The position numbers and the translations under genes are program-made. Shown here piece after piece: positions 51,149-59,786 of a stretch of 64,000 nt of DNA. The first letter of the stretch is position 1; every line of letters starts with the position of its first letter. The notes beneath the pieces were generated by a model. That model worked only from the letters and a program-made list of their open reading frames with translations, had not been told where the DNA came from and searched no databases. Source of the stretch: an uncultured Oscillospiraceae bacterium (GTDB taxonomy: Bacteria > Bacillota > Clostridia > Oscillospirales > Acutalibacteraceae); assembly GCA_949297075.1 (NCBI GenBank), contig CASFRX010000057.1, positions 1-64,000 of the forward strand, given 5' to 3'.

Positions 51149-52507
51149 TTAGCTTTGAGTGATGCTCTTTTTCCATTTGCCGCTCTTTATATATATTAAA
51201 CCAATTATAATGCCGCCGAGGGAAGCAAAGCCCATGGAAAGTGCAATACCATCGAAGCCCATGTTCATTGTGTTGGTGAGGAAATAGGCTAAGGGTACTC
51301 TGATGAGTATGGCGTTGCAGAAAGCGTTTATGAGAGCAATGTATGTGCTTCCTGCGGCTATTGCAAGACCGTTCATGCAGAACATAACAGTTGCAAAAAG
51401 ATAATCGAAAGAAATAAGGCGTATGTAGCGTGTACCTGTTTCAATTACTTCCGGATTCTTGTCAAAAAGGCTTATGAAAAACCCGGGGAATAAGTTCACA
51501 AACGCAAAAACAATAACGGAAATTGAGAACGCCATAACCATGCCAACATACATGGTCTTTTTTGCTCGCTTGAATTCACCGGCGCCGAGGTTTTGACCTG
51601 CCATTGAGGAAATAGCGCTGCTGATTGCAAGACCGGGAAGAATGGCAAAGGAGTTGATTTTGCCGCCTATGCCTTGGCAGGCAGAAGCAATTTCTGCATT
51701 CGGCAGTGAGTTTACAAGGGCAGTGAGAGTTAAGAACGAAAGAGAAACAACAAGGCTCTGAACAGAGGAGGGCAGACCTATTTTCATAAGCGGTATAAGC
51801 TTATCCTTTTTTACTTTCAGATCTGACCATTTGTATTCAGCAAAGAAATTCTTCTTTGCAAGATAAATGAGCGAAATTACAACGCTCAGTGCCTGCGCCG
51901 AAACGGTAGCCCATGCCGCACCTGCCGCACCCATTTCAAATTTGCCTACAAGCAATAAATCAAGGAAAACATTTGTTATTGCGGCTATAAGGACAAAGTA
52001 AAGGGGGCTTTTTGAATCTCCCATACCTCTGAGAATACCGCTTATTGCGTTGTAAAGGAACATGAACAGCATACCGCCGTTGCAGATGTTGTAGTAGTCC
52101 CTCGTTTGTTCATAGGCCGATTGAGGCGTCTTTAGCAAAGTCAGGAGAGGGTCGCAGAGGAAAAGCATGGCTATGCTGAAAGCAATACCCATCAGTATGT
52201 AGATTGTGGTCATTGTGCCGACGGTCTTGCGTTGATCGTCAAAACGCTTCTGACCTGCGTATTGAGAAATGAGTACCGTGCCGCCGACTGATAGTCCCAT
52301 AGCGGCGCCTGTTACAAGCATATTTATCTGACTGCCTATTGATACGCCTGTGATGCCTGCCGTGCCGTAATAATTACCGACAATTATCATATCGGCAACG
52401 CTGTAAAGCGCCTGTAAAAGGTTGGAGATAAGGAAAGGTGTGGCAAATTTAATCAGCTGTTTGCTTACACTTCCCTGGGTTAAATCTTTGTGAAATATGT
52501 CAGCCAA
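51149..52507 (-). CDS. MATE-family efflux transporter
   Basis: The 452-residue protein has 12 membrane segments in two MATE repeats: FATPFLISNLLQALYSVADMIIVGNYYG, AITNVFLDLLLVGKFEMGAAGAAWATVSAQALSVVIS and the second repeat from about residue 230 (IGLPSSVQSLVVSLSFLTLTALVNSL, ISSAISSMAGQNLGAGEFKRA). It exports drugs or metabolites with Na+ or H+. The start overlaps the end of tex by 8 bases. Confidence 0.92.
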   Translation of the reverse strand: MADIFHKDLTQGSVSKQLIKFATPFLISNLLQALYSVADMIIVGNYYGTAGITGVSIGSQINMLVTGAAMGLSVGGTVLISQYAGQKRFDDQRKTVGTMTTIYILMGIAFSIAMLFLCDPLLTLLKTPQSAYEQTRDYYNICNGGMLFMFLYNAISGILRGMGDSKSPLYFVLIAAITNVFLDLLLVGKFEMGAAGAAWATVSAQALSVVISLIYLAKKNFFAEYKWSDLKVKKDKLIPLMKIGLPSSVQSLVVSLSFLTLTALVNSLPNAEIASACQGIGGKINSFAILPGLAISSAISSMAGQNLGAGEFKRAKKTMYVGMVMAFSISVIVFAFVNLFPGFFISLFDKNPEVIETGTRYIRLISFDYLFATVMFCMNGLAIAAGSTYIALINAFCNAILIRVPLAYFLTNTMNMGFDGIALSMGFASLGGIIIGLIYIKSGKWKKSITQS

Positions 52508-54674
52508 CTTGCGCTACCTCCTTAGGCTTAACCATTGTTAAAGAAATACGCTTTTTAGCAGTGTCAACGCTGATTACCCAAACAGTTACAATATCACCGA
52601 CTTTCAGCACTTCTGAGGGATGCTTGATAAATCTGTCGGTAATGCGTGAAATATGAACAAGTCCGTCCTGATGAACGCCTATGTCAATGAATGCACCGAA
52701 ATCTATAACATTTCTTACAGTGCCCTTTATTTCCATGCCGGGCTTCAGGTCGTTTATGTCCATAACATCAGTCATGAGCATTGGCGGCGGAAGCTCGTCA
52801 CGGGGATCTCGGCCGGGACGAAGCATTTCTTTTACAATATCGTTAAGCGTAGGAACACCGATGCCAAGCTCTTTGGCAAGATTTTCTGCACCTTTTTCTT
52901 CAACCTTTTGTGCAAGGTCAGCAATATTGCTTTCTTTAACATCCTTGAGCTCGTAGCCGCAAAGCCTGAGCAGCTCTTTTGCCGCATCGTAGCTTTCGGG
53001 GTGAACGGCAGTGTTATCGAGAGGATTCTTGCTCTCTGCAACACGCAGGAAGCCTGCGCATTGCTCAAATGCCTTTGCACCGAGCTTGGGAACTTTTTTA
53101 AGCTGTGTGCGGGCTGTGAATGCGCCGTTTTCCTCACGGTAGAGAACTATGTTCTTGGCAACCGTTGAGTTAATGCCGGAAACTCTTGTGAGCAGTGAGG
53201 GTGAGGCAGTGTTAAGGTCAACGCCTACATTGTTAACACAGTCCTCAACTACGCCGTCAAGAGCATTGCCAAGCTCTTTTTGGGGCATATCGTGCTGATA
53301 TTGACCTACTCCGATTGCCTTTGGGTCGATTTTAACAAGCTCTGCAAGAGGATCCTGTAATCTGCGTGCGATTGAAACCGCACTTCTGAGAGAAACATCA
53401 AACTGAGGAAATTCTTCTGCCGCAAGCTTTGAGGCAGAATAAACGGAAGCTCCTGCTTCGCTTACAACCATGTATTTAGCTTTACTGCCTGTTTCTTTAA
53501 GCAGTTCTGCTGTGAAAATTTCGGTCTCTTTGGAAGCTGTTCCGTTGCCGATTGCGATAATTTCAATGTTGTGTTTTTTGATAAGTCCTGCAACGGTTTG
53601 CTTTGCCGCTTGCTTTTGCGCCTCGGAATGTGTTATGTAGATAACGCCTGTGTCGAGCACTCTGCCTGTTTCGTCAACAACAGCAACCTTACAGCCTGTC
53701 CTGTAGCCGGGGTCAAGACCTAAAGCAACCTTGCCTTTAACAGGCGGCTGAAGAAGCAGGGGACGAAGATTGGCGGCGAAAACTTTGATTGCATCTGTGT
53801 CCGCACGCTCTGTTAGCATAGAGCGTATTTCACGCTCAATGGAGGGCATAATCAGGCGGGAGTAGCTGTCTGCGCCTGCATCACGGACCGTATCGGTGAA
53901 AAACGAACCGGTGTTTTTGAGAGTGACGCTTGCTATGACGCCGAGCGCTTTTGATATGTCGAGAGTAACGCTTACCTTGAGGTAGCCCTCTTTTTCGCCA
54001 CGGTCGAGAGCAAGAATACGGTGGTTTGCGATTTTGTTTACCGGCTCGCTGTAGTCGTAATACCGAGCGTAAACACTGTCTTTTTCTTCATCGCTTGCCT
54101 TTGAATTAACGATGCCGGTAACTGTGAAAAGATTGCGTATTCTGCGGCGAATATCCGCATTATCGGAAATGTCTTCCGCAATTATATCCATAGCGCCCTG
54201 AAGAGCATCCTCTGCAGTTGCAACCTGCTTTTCTTCATCAATGTAATCAACAGCCGCTTCAAGAGCGGATATGTTCATTTTTTCCTGTGCAAAAATAAGC
54301 TGAGCAAGAGGCTCTAAGCCCTTTTCACGGGCAACGCTTGCCCTTGTCTTGCGCTTTGGCTTAAAGGGACGGTAAATATCTTCAATTTCAGCAAGGGTTT
54401 TAGCGTTTTCAAGTGCGGCGGCAATCTCCTCGGTCATTTTCTCCTGAGCAGTGATAGAGGAGCTTACCTCTTCTCTTCTCTTGTCGAGATTGCGCAGATA
54501 TTCAAGCCTTTCGGAAATTTCTCGCAATGTCTGGTCGTCAAGAGTGCCGTGAGCCTCTTTGCGGTAACGGGCAATAAAGGGGATGGTGTTGCCCTCGTCA
54601 ATTAAGCTTACAGTGTTTTCAACCTGCCATTTTTGCAGGCTGAATTCAGCCGTTAATGTTGAAATGATATCCAA
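52500..54674 (-). CDS. tex: Tex-family RNA-binding transcription accessory protein
   Basis: The 724-residue protein has an N-terminal helical domain (IPFIARYRKEAHGTLDDQTLREISERLEYL, IYRPFKPKRKTRA), a YqgF/RNase H-like domain (ALGLDPGYRTGCKVAVVDETGRVLD), a helix-hairpin-helix pair (GVDLNTASPSLLTRVSGIN, LKKVPKLGAKAFEQCAGFLR) and a C-terminal S1 domain (KGTVRNVIDFGAFIDIGVHQDGLVHIS). It binds RNA and influences transcription and ribosome-linked processes. Length and order are normal. Confidence 0.95.
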   Translation of the reverse strand: MDIISTLTAEFSLQKWQVENTVSLIDEGNTIPFIARYRKEAHGTLDDQTLREISERLEYLRNLDKRREEVSSSITAQEKMTEEIAAALENAKTLAEIEDIYRPFKPKRKTRASVAREKGLEPLAQLIFAQEKMNISALEAAVDYIDEEKQVATAEDALQGAMDIIAEDISDNADIRRRIRNLFTVTGIVNSKASDEEKDSVYARYYDYSEPVNKIANHRILALDRGEKEGYLKVSVTLDISKALGVIASVTLKNTGSFFTDTVRDAGADSYSRLIMPSIEREIRSMLTERADTDAIKVFAANLRPLLLQPPVKGKVALGLDPGYRTGCKVAVVDETGRVLDTGVIYITHSEAQKQAAKQTVAGLIKKHNIEIIAIGNGTASKETEIFTAELLKETGSKAKYMVVSEAGASVYSASKLAAEEFPQFDVSLRSAVSIARRLQDPLAELVKIDPKAIGVGQYQHDMPQKELGNALDGVVEDCVNNVGVDLNTASPSLLTRVSGINSTVAKNIVLYREENGAFTARTQLKKVPKLGAKAFEQCAGFLRVAESKNPLDNTAVHPESYDAAKELLRLCGYELKDVKESNIADLAQKVEEKGAENLAKELGIGVPTLNDIVKEMLRPGRDPRDELPPPMLMTDVMDINDLKPGMEIKGTVRNVIDFGAFIDIGVHQDGLVHISRITDRFIKHPSEVLKVGDIVTVWVISVDTAKKRISLTMVKPKEVAQVG

Positions 54675-54709
54675 AGCTTTTCTCCTTATTATACTTTTGC
54701 TTGTAGCGA

Positions 54710-55777
54710 TTATGTATCTAACTTCATATCGCCGGGCTTAATCCAGCGCAATTTTCTCATGGTTTCGCTTACGGATAATGCTATAATTGCAGGCAGAATA
54801 AAGTGAACAACAGCCATTTCAATGAGCGCAGCTGTGGGGCTGACGCCTGCCTCTGTCATGCTCTGGAAGCCCATTATCTGACCCACTAAGCCTGCTGTGC
54901 CCATGCCTGAGCCTGTAGCATTGTTAACCATTTTTAAAAGAGCTGAAGACACGGGACCTGTTACTGCGCTTGCAATAATGGCAGGCAGCCATATTATGGG
55001 CTTTTTGACGATGTTGGGCATTTGAAGCATACTTGTGCCGATACCCTGTGCAACAAGTCCGCCGAAGCCGTTATCACGGTAGCTGGCAACCGCAAAGCCT
55101 ACCATGTTTGCGCAGCAACCTGCAACGGCTGCACCTGCGGCAACTCCGCTTAGTCCCAGGGCAACGCCGATTGCGGCAGAGCTTATGGGCAGAGTTAAGA
55201 ATATACCCATGAATACGGCAACTACTATACCCATAATTATGGGCTGCTGCTCGGTGCCCCAGTTGATAATATTTCCGAGCCATGTCATGAAAGTGGAAAT
55301 GTATGGGCCTAAAAGAAGTCCTGCAACAGAGCCGGAGCCTATTGTGACTATGGGAGTGAGAATAATATCAAGCTTGGTTTTGCCTGCAACAAGGTGACCA
55401 AGCTCAATTCCCACATAAGCGGCAATAAAAGCACCCATAGGTTCGCCCGGACCCGTGAAAGTGACAGCGGCGCCGTCAATCATACCGCCTGCAAGTATTT
55501 TAGTGGCAAATGCGCCTATCATGCCGGCCGCAGCTGCGGAGAGGGTTACAAGGGGCTTTTCGCCGAATTTTGCGGCTACTCCGCAGCCTATGCCTGCGCC
55601 CATGAGCGAAGCGGCAATTTTGCCGATTGAGAAAATAACGGTGCCGATTTCGCCGGGCATGTAGTTACCTATCTGCTGTATGATTGTGCCGATTATAAGG
55701 GTTGAAAACAGGCCGAATGCCATTCCGCTTAATCCGTCTATGAATAAGCGATTGAGAAATTTTTTGATTGTGTTCAT
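54710..55777 (-). CDS. Orphan PTS IIC-like membrane protein (PTS_EIIC_2 type)
   Basis: A 355-residue, eight- to ten-segment membrane protein. Its sequence (GLSGMAFGLFSTLIIGTIIQQIGNYMPG, MGAFIAAYVGIELGHLVAGKTKLDIILTPIVTIGSG, LGLSGVAAGAAVAGCCANMVGFAVASYRDNG) fits the PTS IIC-like family found in Firmicutes. No IIA, IIB or sugar enzyme gene is adjacent. Members of this family are often stand-alone, and their transport role is uncertain. It lies between dnaI-like and tex genes on the same strand. Confidence 0.8.
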   Translation of the reverse strand: MNTIKKFLNRLFIDGLSGMAFGLFSTLIIGTIIQQIGNYMPGEIGTVIFSIGKIAASLMGAGIGCGVAAKFGEKPLVTLSAAAAGMIGAFATKILAGGMIDGAAVTFTGPGEPMGAFIAAYVGIELGHLVAGKTKLDIILTPIVTIGSGSVAGLLLGPYISTFMTWLGNIINWGTEQQPIIMGIVVAVFMGIFLTLPISSAAIGVALGLSGVAAGAAVAGCCANMVGFAVASYRDNGFGGLVAQGIGTSMLQMPNIVKKPIIWLPAIIASAVTGPVSSALLKMVNNATGSGMGTAGLVGQIMGFQSMTEAGVSPTAALIEMAVVHFILPAIIALSVSETMRKLRWIKPGDMKLDT

Positions 55778-55793
55778 TTTTGTTGACTCCGAT

Positions 55794-56780
55794 TTAGTAT
55801 CTTTTTATCTGTCTAATGTCTCTGCCCATGAATTTGAGGGAGACATAGCTGCCTATGATTCTTGAGGTAATTCTTTGCGTGTATTTATCCTCTAACTCGT
55901 TTGGAGTTAGGTTTGTACTGATTATTGTTGGCTTGCCGCTTAAAATTCTGGAGTTAATTATGTTATAAATACAGCTTACCGTAAACTGTGTTGAAAATTC
56001 TACGCCTAAATCGTCGATAATTAAAAGGTCGCTTTCAATCATCTCCTGTTCAAAACTTTGTTCGTTTGAATTTTGACGGCTGAAATGCTCTTTTTCTAAT
56101 TTTCCGAAAAGGTTAGGCGCACTGCCGTAAATAACTCCGAAGCCTTTTTCGATAACCTCGTTAGCTATGGCAAGAGAAAGATGGGTTTTGCCTAAGCCCG
56201 TAGCGCCGTGCATAAAAAGCGAAGGGGATTTGGCGGAAAAATCCGAGGCATAGTCTTTGCAAAACTGTGCAATTTCGCCCATACGCTTTTGCGGAGAAAT
56301 TCCGTTTGCGTCAACTGCCTCAGGGTAATATTCAAGGGAAAAACTATCGAATGTTGAGCGCTTGAGAGGCGCATAAGCTTCTATTTCCTCTTTTGCGGTT
56401 TCTGTCAGCAATTTACGCCGGCAGTCGCAAATTCCGTTTTCGGTTACGCCTGTGTCTTCACAAATGCTGCAAGTGAAGCGTGGCTGAAGATAATCTTCCG
56501 GGAATCCGGCTTCTTTCAGCAGCTCTTTGCGCTTTTCCTGTGCGGAAAGGCTCTGCTTTGCAAGGCTCTCTATAAAGGCTCTTCCCTCTGTACCCGAACC
56601 TTTTGCAAATGCGCCTATAACCTGTGCGCCGCAGGCGGCTATTTTGCTTTGAATATCATATAATTCGGGTATGGCGGCATATGCTCTCGATTTTCTTTCT
56701 TCAAGTGCGTCAAGGGCGCATTTGCGCCGCTTTTCCATTTTTGCCTGAGCCGTCATATATGTGCTTTTGCTGTAGCTCAT
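55794..56780 (-). CDS. dnaI: DnaI/DnaC-type helicase loader ATPase
   Basis: The 328-residue AAA+ protein has an N-terminal helical part, a four-cysteine zinc site CSICEDTG...CDC (C104, C107, C118, C120), Walker A HGATGLGKTHLSLAIANEV (near 191-199), Walker B SDLLIIDDLGVEF and the arginine-finger region NLTPNELEDKYTQRITSRI. DnaI-type proteins load the replicative helicase. The DnaD-like gene lies 14 bases upstream, the usual clostridial arrangement. Confidence 0.9.
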   Translation of the reverse strand: MSYSKSTYMTAQAKMEKRRKCALDALEERKSRAYAAIPELYDIQSKIAACGAQVIGAFAKGSGTEGRAFIESLAKQSLSAQEKRKELLKEAGFPEDYLQPRFTCSICEDTGVTENGICDCRRKLLTETAKEEIEAYAPLKRSTFDSFSLEYYPEAVDANGISPQKRMGEIAQFCKDYASDFSAKSPSLFMHGATGLGKTHLSLAIANEVIEKGFGVIYGSAPNLFGKLEKEHFSRQNSNEQSFEQEMIESDLLIIDDLGVEFSTQFTVSCIYNIINSRILSGKPTIISTNLTPNELEDKYTQRITSRIIGSYVSLKFMGRDIRQIKRY

Positions 56781-56794
56781 TTCCTAAACACCTC

Positions 56795-57802
56795 TCAATC
56801 ACCGTTGGGCTTGTATATAGGCGGCTCGTTTAACGAGCGGCGGTTGAATTCATCAATATCGTAGGAGGCCGCATAACCGCTGCCCGGTTTTGGTTTAGCT
56901 TTAGTTTTAGTTTCAGCTTTCTTTTCCGCTTTGCTTTTTTCAAGCTGTGCAGGGGTTTTAATTCCCTCATCGTGCCAATTTTGCAAAACCTTGTTCATGT
57001 AGGCAAAGCTGATTTTGTTTGTGTGGTTTGCCATTTCTTCATAGGCTAAGTATATCATTTCTATATCGAAGCCTAATTCGTTTGACCAGCGCCGCAGATG
57101 TGCGCTCTGTTCCGATGTGGGGTGCGGGGTGCTGATGCCGGTCATGGCGCAAAACTTTTTCCAAAGCCCGTCGCAGCGGCGAAGCAGTCTGATTTGCTCA
57201 TCGGCTTTTTCAAGGCTGTCAATTTCTCGTTCGCCCCAATCCTTGGCGGCTTTGGCTATGTAGCTAATGGAGCGTTTGTTAACCGAAACGCAGTATTCTA
57301 TCAGCATCAGCAAAACTTCTACGGGCAGACCGTAGGTATCGCAAATCATGAGCAGTGTTGCCTGTGAATCGTAACCTATAGTTCTGCCGAGCTTTTTTTG
57401 TGCCTGTTCAAACATGAAATGTATTTCTGAATCTTCTTTTGCACGTTTAGCTATTTGCTCCGATGAAGGCTTGATGGGCATCATCTGAGCAAGCTCGGTT
57501 TGTATTTGTGCCGGTTGTTCAACAGCGTAAGAGGGCATTTCTTCAACCTCTGCTTCTTTTCCGTCGGCAATAACTATGCCCGCTTCAATCCAATATTGCA
57601 TGGCATCACAAGCGTCGGCATGCTTCATGTTGAGCGCTTTGCTGATATCTTCGCTTGTGGGCGCTTCGGCTGCATGGCGCAACAGCCACAGCAAAACTTT
57701 CAGCTGTGCTGCGCCTGCAAGCTTGAGGTGCTTGTCCGCAATCTCGGCAGGCACGGCAAAAGAAAGCCCGAACATCATTTTCGGATTCAGAGAAAATTGC
57801 AT
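56795..57802 (-). CDS. dnaD: DnaD-like replication initiation protein with tandem DnaB_2 domains
   Basis: The 335-residue protein has an N-terminal winged-helix region (AAQLKVLLWLLRHAAEAPTSEDISKALNM) and two DnaD/DnaB C-terminal-type domains at about 120-195 and 210-285, each ending in the YxxxxxxxW motif (SYIAKAAKDWGEREI and AYMNKVLQNWHDEGI). A basic Lys-rich tail follows. DnaD-type proteins remodel origin DNA before helicase loading. GGGGAGG lies before the ATG. Confidence 0.88.
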   Translation of the reverse strand: MQFSLNPKMMFGLSFAVPAEIADKHLKLAGAAQLKVLLWLLRHAAEAPTSEDISKALNMKHADACDAMQYWIEAGIVIADGKEAEVEEMPSYAVEQPAQIQTELAQMMPIKPSSEQIAKRAKEDSEIHFMFEQAQKKLGRTIGYDSQATLLMICDTYGLPVEVLLMLIEYCVSVNKRSISYIAKAAKDWGEREIDSLEKADEQIRLLRRCDGLWKKFCAMTGISTPHPTSEQSAHLRRWSNELGFDIEMIYLAYEEMANHTNKISFAYMNKVLQNWHDEGIKTPAQLEKSKAEKKAETKTKAKPKPGSGYAASYDIDEFNRRSLNEPPIYKPNGD

Positions 57803-57839
57803 GGCTGTTACCTCCCCATATTAATACTCATAGAAAATA

Positions 57840-57868
57840 AATATACACCAAAAAAAAGAAATAGTAAA
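57840..57868 (-). promoter_or_regulatory. Possible promoter of the dnaD-dnaI genes
   Basis: On the minus strand TTTACT (57863-57868), 17-base spacer, TATATT (57840-57845), about 35 bases before the dnaD-like start. Confidence 0.45.
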
Positions 57869-57927
57869 TAGCTTTTAAGCAAAATAATGATTTTTAAAAT
57901 ATTTTACTCCTATTTAACCGCAAAAAA

Positions 57928-57956
57928 TTGACATCTTAATTTCCTTATGTTAATAT
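57928..57956 (+). promoter_or_regulatory. Sigma-A promoter of the PhnP-like gene
   Basis: TTGACA (57928-57933), 17-base spacer, TAATAT (57951-57956), about 37 bases before ATG 57993. Confidence 0.8.
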
Positions 57957-57992
57957 GTACACATTAGTGAATAGATAGGGCGGAGAGGGAAA

Positions 57993-58832
57993 ATGAAACT
58001 TAAATACTTTGGTACGGCAGCTGCCGAAGGTATGCCTGCGCTGTTTTGCTATTGCGAACATTGCGAGCGTGCAAAGAAAGCAGGTGGCAAAAATATCAGA
58101 ACACGATCTCAGGCGCTCATAAACGACGATTTACTCATAGATTTACCGCCTGATACATATATGCATATTTTGGATTACGGGTTGGATTTGAGAAGCATAG
58201 AGCATATACTGATTACTCATTCTCACGAGGATCATCTTTATCCACTCGAACTTACCAATATCCGTTTGCCTTTTGCTCACAGATTGCCTGATGCAGGACC
58301 CGTAAATGTTTATGCTTCGCCCTGTTCTTCGGCTGAAGTTTTCCGCGGCGCCGTTAAGGGACAAGTTCTCGATGATAAGCATCTCAAAATAAAAACCGTA
58401 AAAGCTTTTGAGCCTTTTAAAGTTAAAAACTATAATATTATTCCTCTGACCGCTAACCACGATTACAGCATTGATTCACTGATTTATATTATTTCAGACG
58501 GCGAAAAAACAATGCTTTACGGCAATGATACAGGTTGGTTCCCCGAAGAAACATGGGCGTTTTTGAAAAACAGCGGCGTCCGCTTTGACTATGTTTCCCT
58601 CGATTGCACCTGTACCGGCGAAACAGTTGAAAGACCTAACGGCCATATGAATTTGGTCGCCTGCAAAGCTACAAAAGAAGAACTGCTTAAAATTGGCTGC
58701 GCAGATGAAAAAACAGTTTTCTGCCTGCATCATTTTTCCCATAATGGCGGCTATACATATGAGGAATTGGTTCCGATTGCAGAAAAAATGGGCTTCCTCG
58801 TTTCTTACGACACCATGGAAGTAGAAATTTAA
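57993..58832 (+). CDS. PhnP-like metallo-beta-lactamase-fold hydrolase
   Basis: The 279-residue protein has an N-terminal structural zinc motif CYCEHCERA and RTRSQALI as in PhnP, the catalytic ILITHSHEDHLYPLE (HxHxDH), LTANHDY, GNDTGWFPEE and a C-terminal HHFSHNGG. PhnP hydrolyses cyclic phosphodiesters such as phosphoribosyl 1,2-cyclic phosphate. No phosphonate (phn) genes are present, so another cyclic phosphate is likely. It has its own promoter and GGAGAGG ribosome site and precedes the E2-like gene by 35 bases. Confidence 0.85.
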   Translation: MKLKYFGTAAAEGMPALFCYCEHCERAKKAGGKNIRTRSQALINDDLLIDLPPDTYMHILDYGLDLRSIEHILITHSHEDHLYPLELTNIRLPFAHRLPDAGPVNVYASPCSSAEVFRGAVKGQVLDDKHLKIKTVKAFEPFKVKNYNIIPLTANHDYSIDSLIYIISDGEKTMLYGNDTGWFPEETWAFLKNSGVRFDYVSLDCTCTGETVERPNGHMNLVACKATKEELLKIGCADEKTVFCLHHFSHNGGYTYEELVPIAEKMGFLVSYDTMEVEI

Positions 58833-58867
58833 CTAAGAACTAAAGATATAAGGAAGGATGAAAAGAA

Positions 58868-59782
58868 ATGAAACCGGTAAAGACAGAACATTTTGGTATT
58901 CAGCGCAAAATTGTATCCAATATGACAACTCAGTCATGGATGGAAATTCCGCATGCAGGTCCTGTTGTGGAGTTCGATGTAACTGACCTTATGGCAGCTT
59001 TCAACAAGCTCCGCAATTCAGGCAAGCTCAAGTATAAACTGAGCATCAACACCCTTATGCTAAAAGCTATTGCAGAGGGTCTTAAGTGTTCTCCGAAACT
59101 TAATGCTCACCTTGACTTTAACCGCCACTTTGTTAAGGGCGAACTCAAGTATTTTGATGAAATTCATTTTTCTATTCCCATGCAGCTGCCAAACGGCGAA
59201 ATGATGACAATTAACTGCCATAACTTTGAGAATAAAACCCTCGATGAAATGACAGAGTATATGATGGATGTTGCACGCAGACTTAAAAACACCAACCTTA
59301 CAGAGGCTATGTTTGAGGTATCTATGGATAACACCATTACAGCACTCAAAAAGGGTAAAATCAAGACAGTTCTCTGCCGTCTCTTCGGCGCAAAGCTCGG
59401 CAAGCACAAGGTTAAAACTCTCAGCGGTAAGGCTAAAAAAGAGTATTACAGCATCCCCGAAAAGGACAGAATCACAAAGAAAGATATTGAGCAGGGCACA
59501 ATTACAGTCAGCAACATGGGCTCTATAGACAGAAACAGACAGGGCTACTGTACTATTCTGGAGGTTATTCCGCCACAGACTGCGGCTATTGCATTGTATG
59601 CAATTACCGATAAGCCTGTTGTTGTAACCAACGAAAAGGGCGAAAAGGAAATTGCAATCCGCTCGGTTCTGCCTATGACAATTATGTTTGACCACCGTGT
59701 CTGCGAATACGGCGATATTGTGGGCTTCCTCAACAGAATTCAGGATATTTGCGATAATCCCGAGCAAATCATGGAGTGGTAA
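58868..59782 (+). CDS. Stand-alone E2-type acyltransferase domain protein without lipoyl domain
   Basis: The 304-residue protein is the catalytic domain of 2-oxo acid dehydrogenase E2 (chloramphenicol acetyltransferase-like fold): EFDVTDLMAAFNKLRNSGKLKYKLSINTLMLKAIAEGLK, LNAHLDF, QGTITVSNMGSIDRNRQGYC, PPQTAAIALYAITDKPVV and IMFDHRVCEYGDIVGFLNRIQDI. There is no lipoyl or subunit-binding domain and no E1 or E3 nearby. The catalytic HxxxDG reads H276-RVC-EY, so the Asp is Glu and the Gly is Tyr. It may use CoA or another carrier; the substrate is unknown. The GT2 gene starts 4 bases after its stop. Confidence 0.85.
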   Translation: MKPVKTEHFGIQRKIVSNMTTQSWMEIPHAGPVVEFDVTDLMAAFNKLRNSGKLKYKLSINTLMLKAIAEGLKCSPKLNAHLDFNRHFVKGELKYFDEIHFSIPMQLPNGEMMTINCHNFENKTLDEMTEYMMDVARRLKNTNLTEAMFEVSMDNTITALKKGKIKTVLCRLFGAKLGKHKVKTLSGKAKKEYYSIPEKDRITKKDIEQGTITVSNMGSIDRNRQGYCTILEVIPPQTAAIALYAITDKPVVVTNEKGEKEIAIRSVLPMTIMFDHRVCEYGDIVGFLNRIQDICDNPEQIMEW

Positions 59783-59786
59783 TAAG

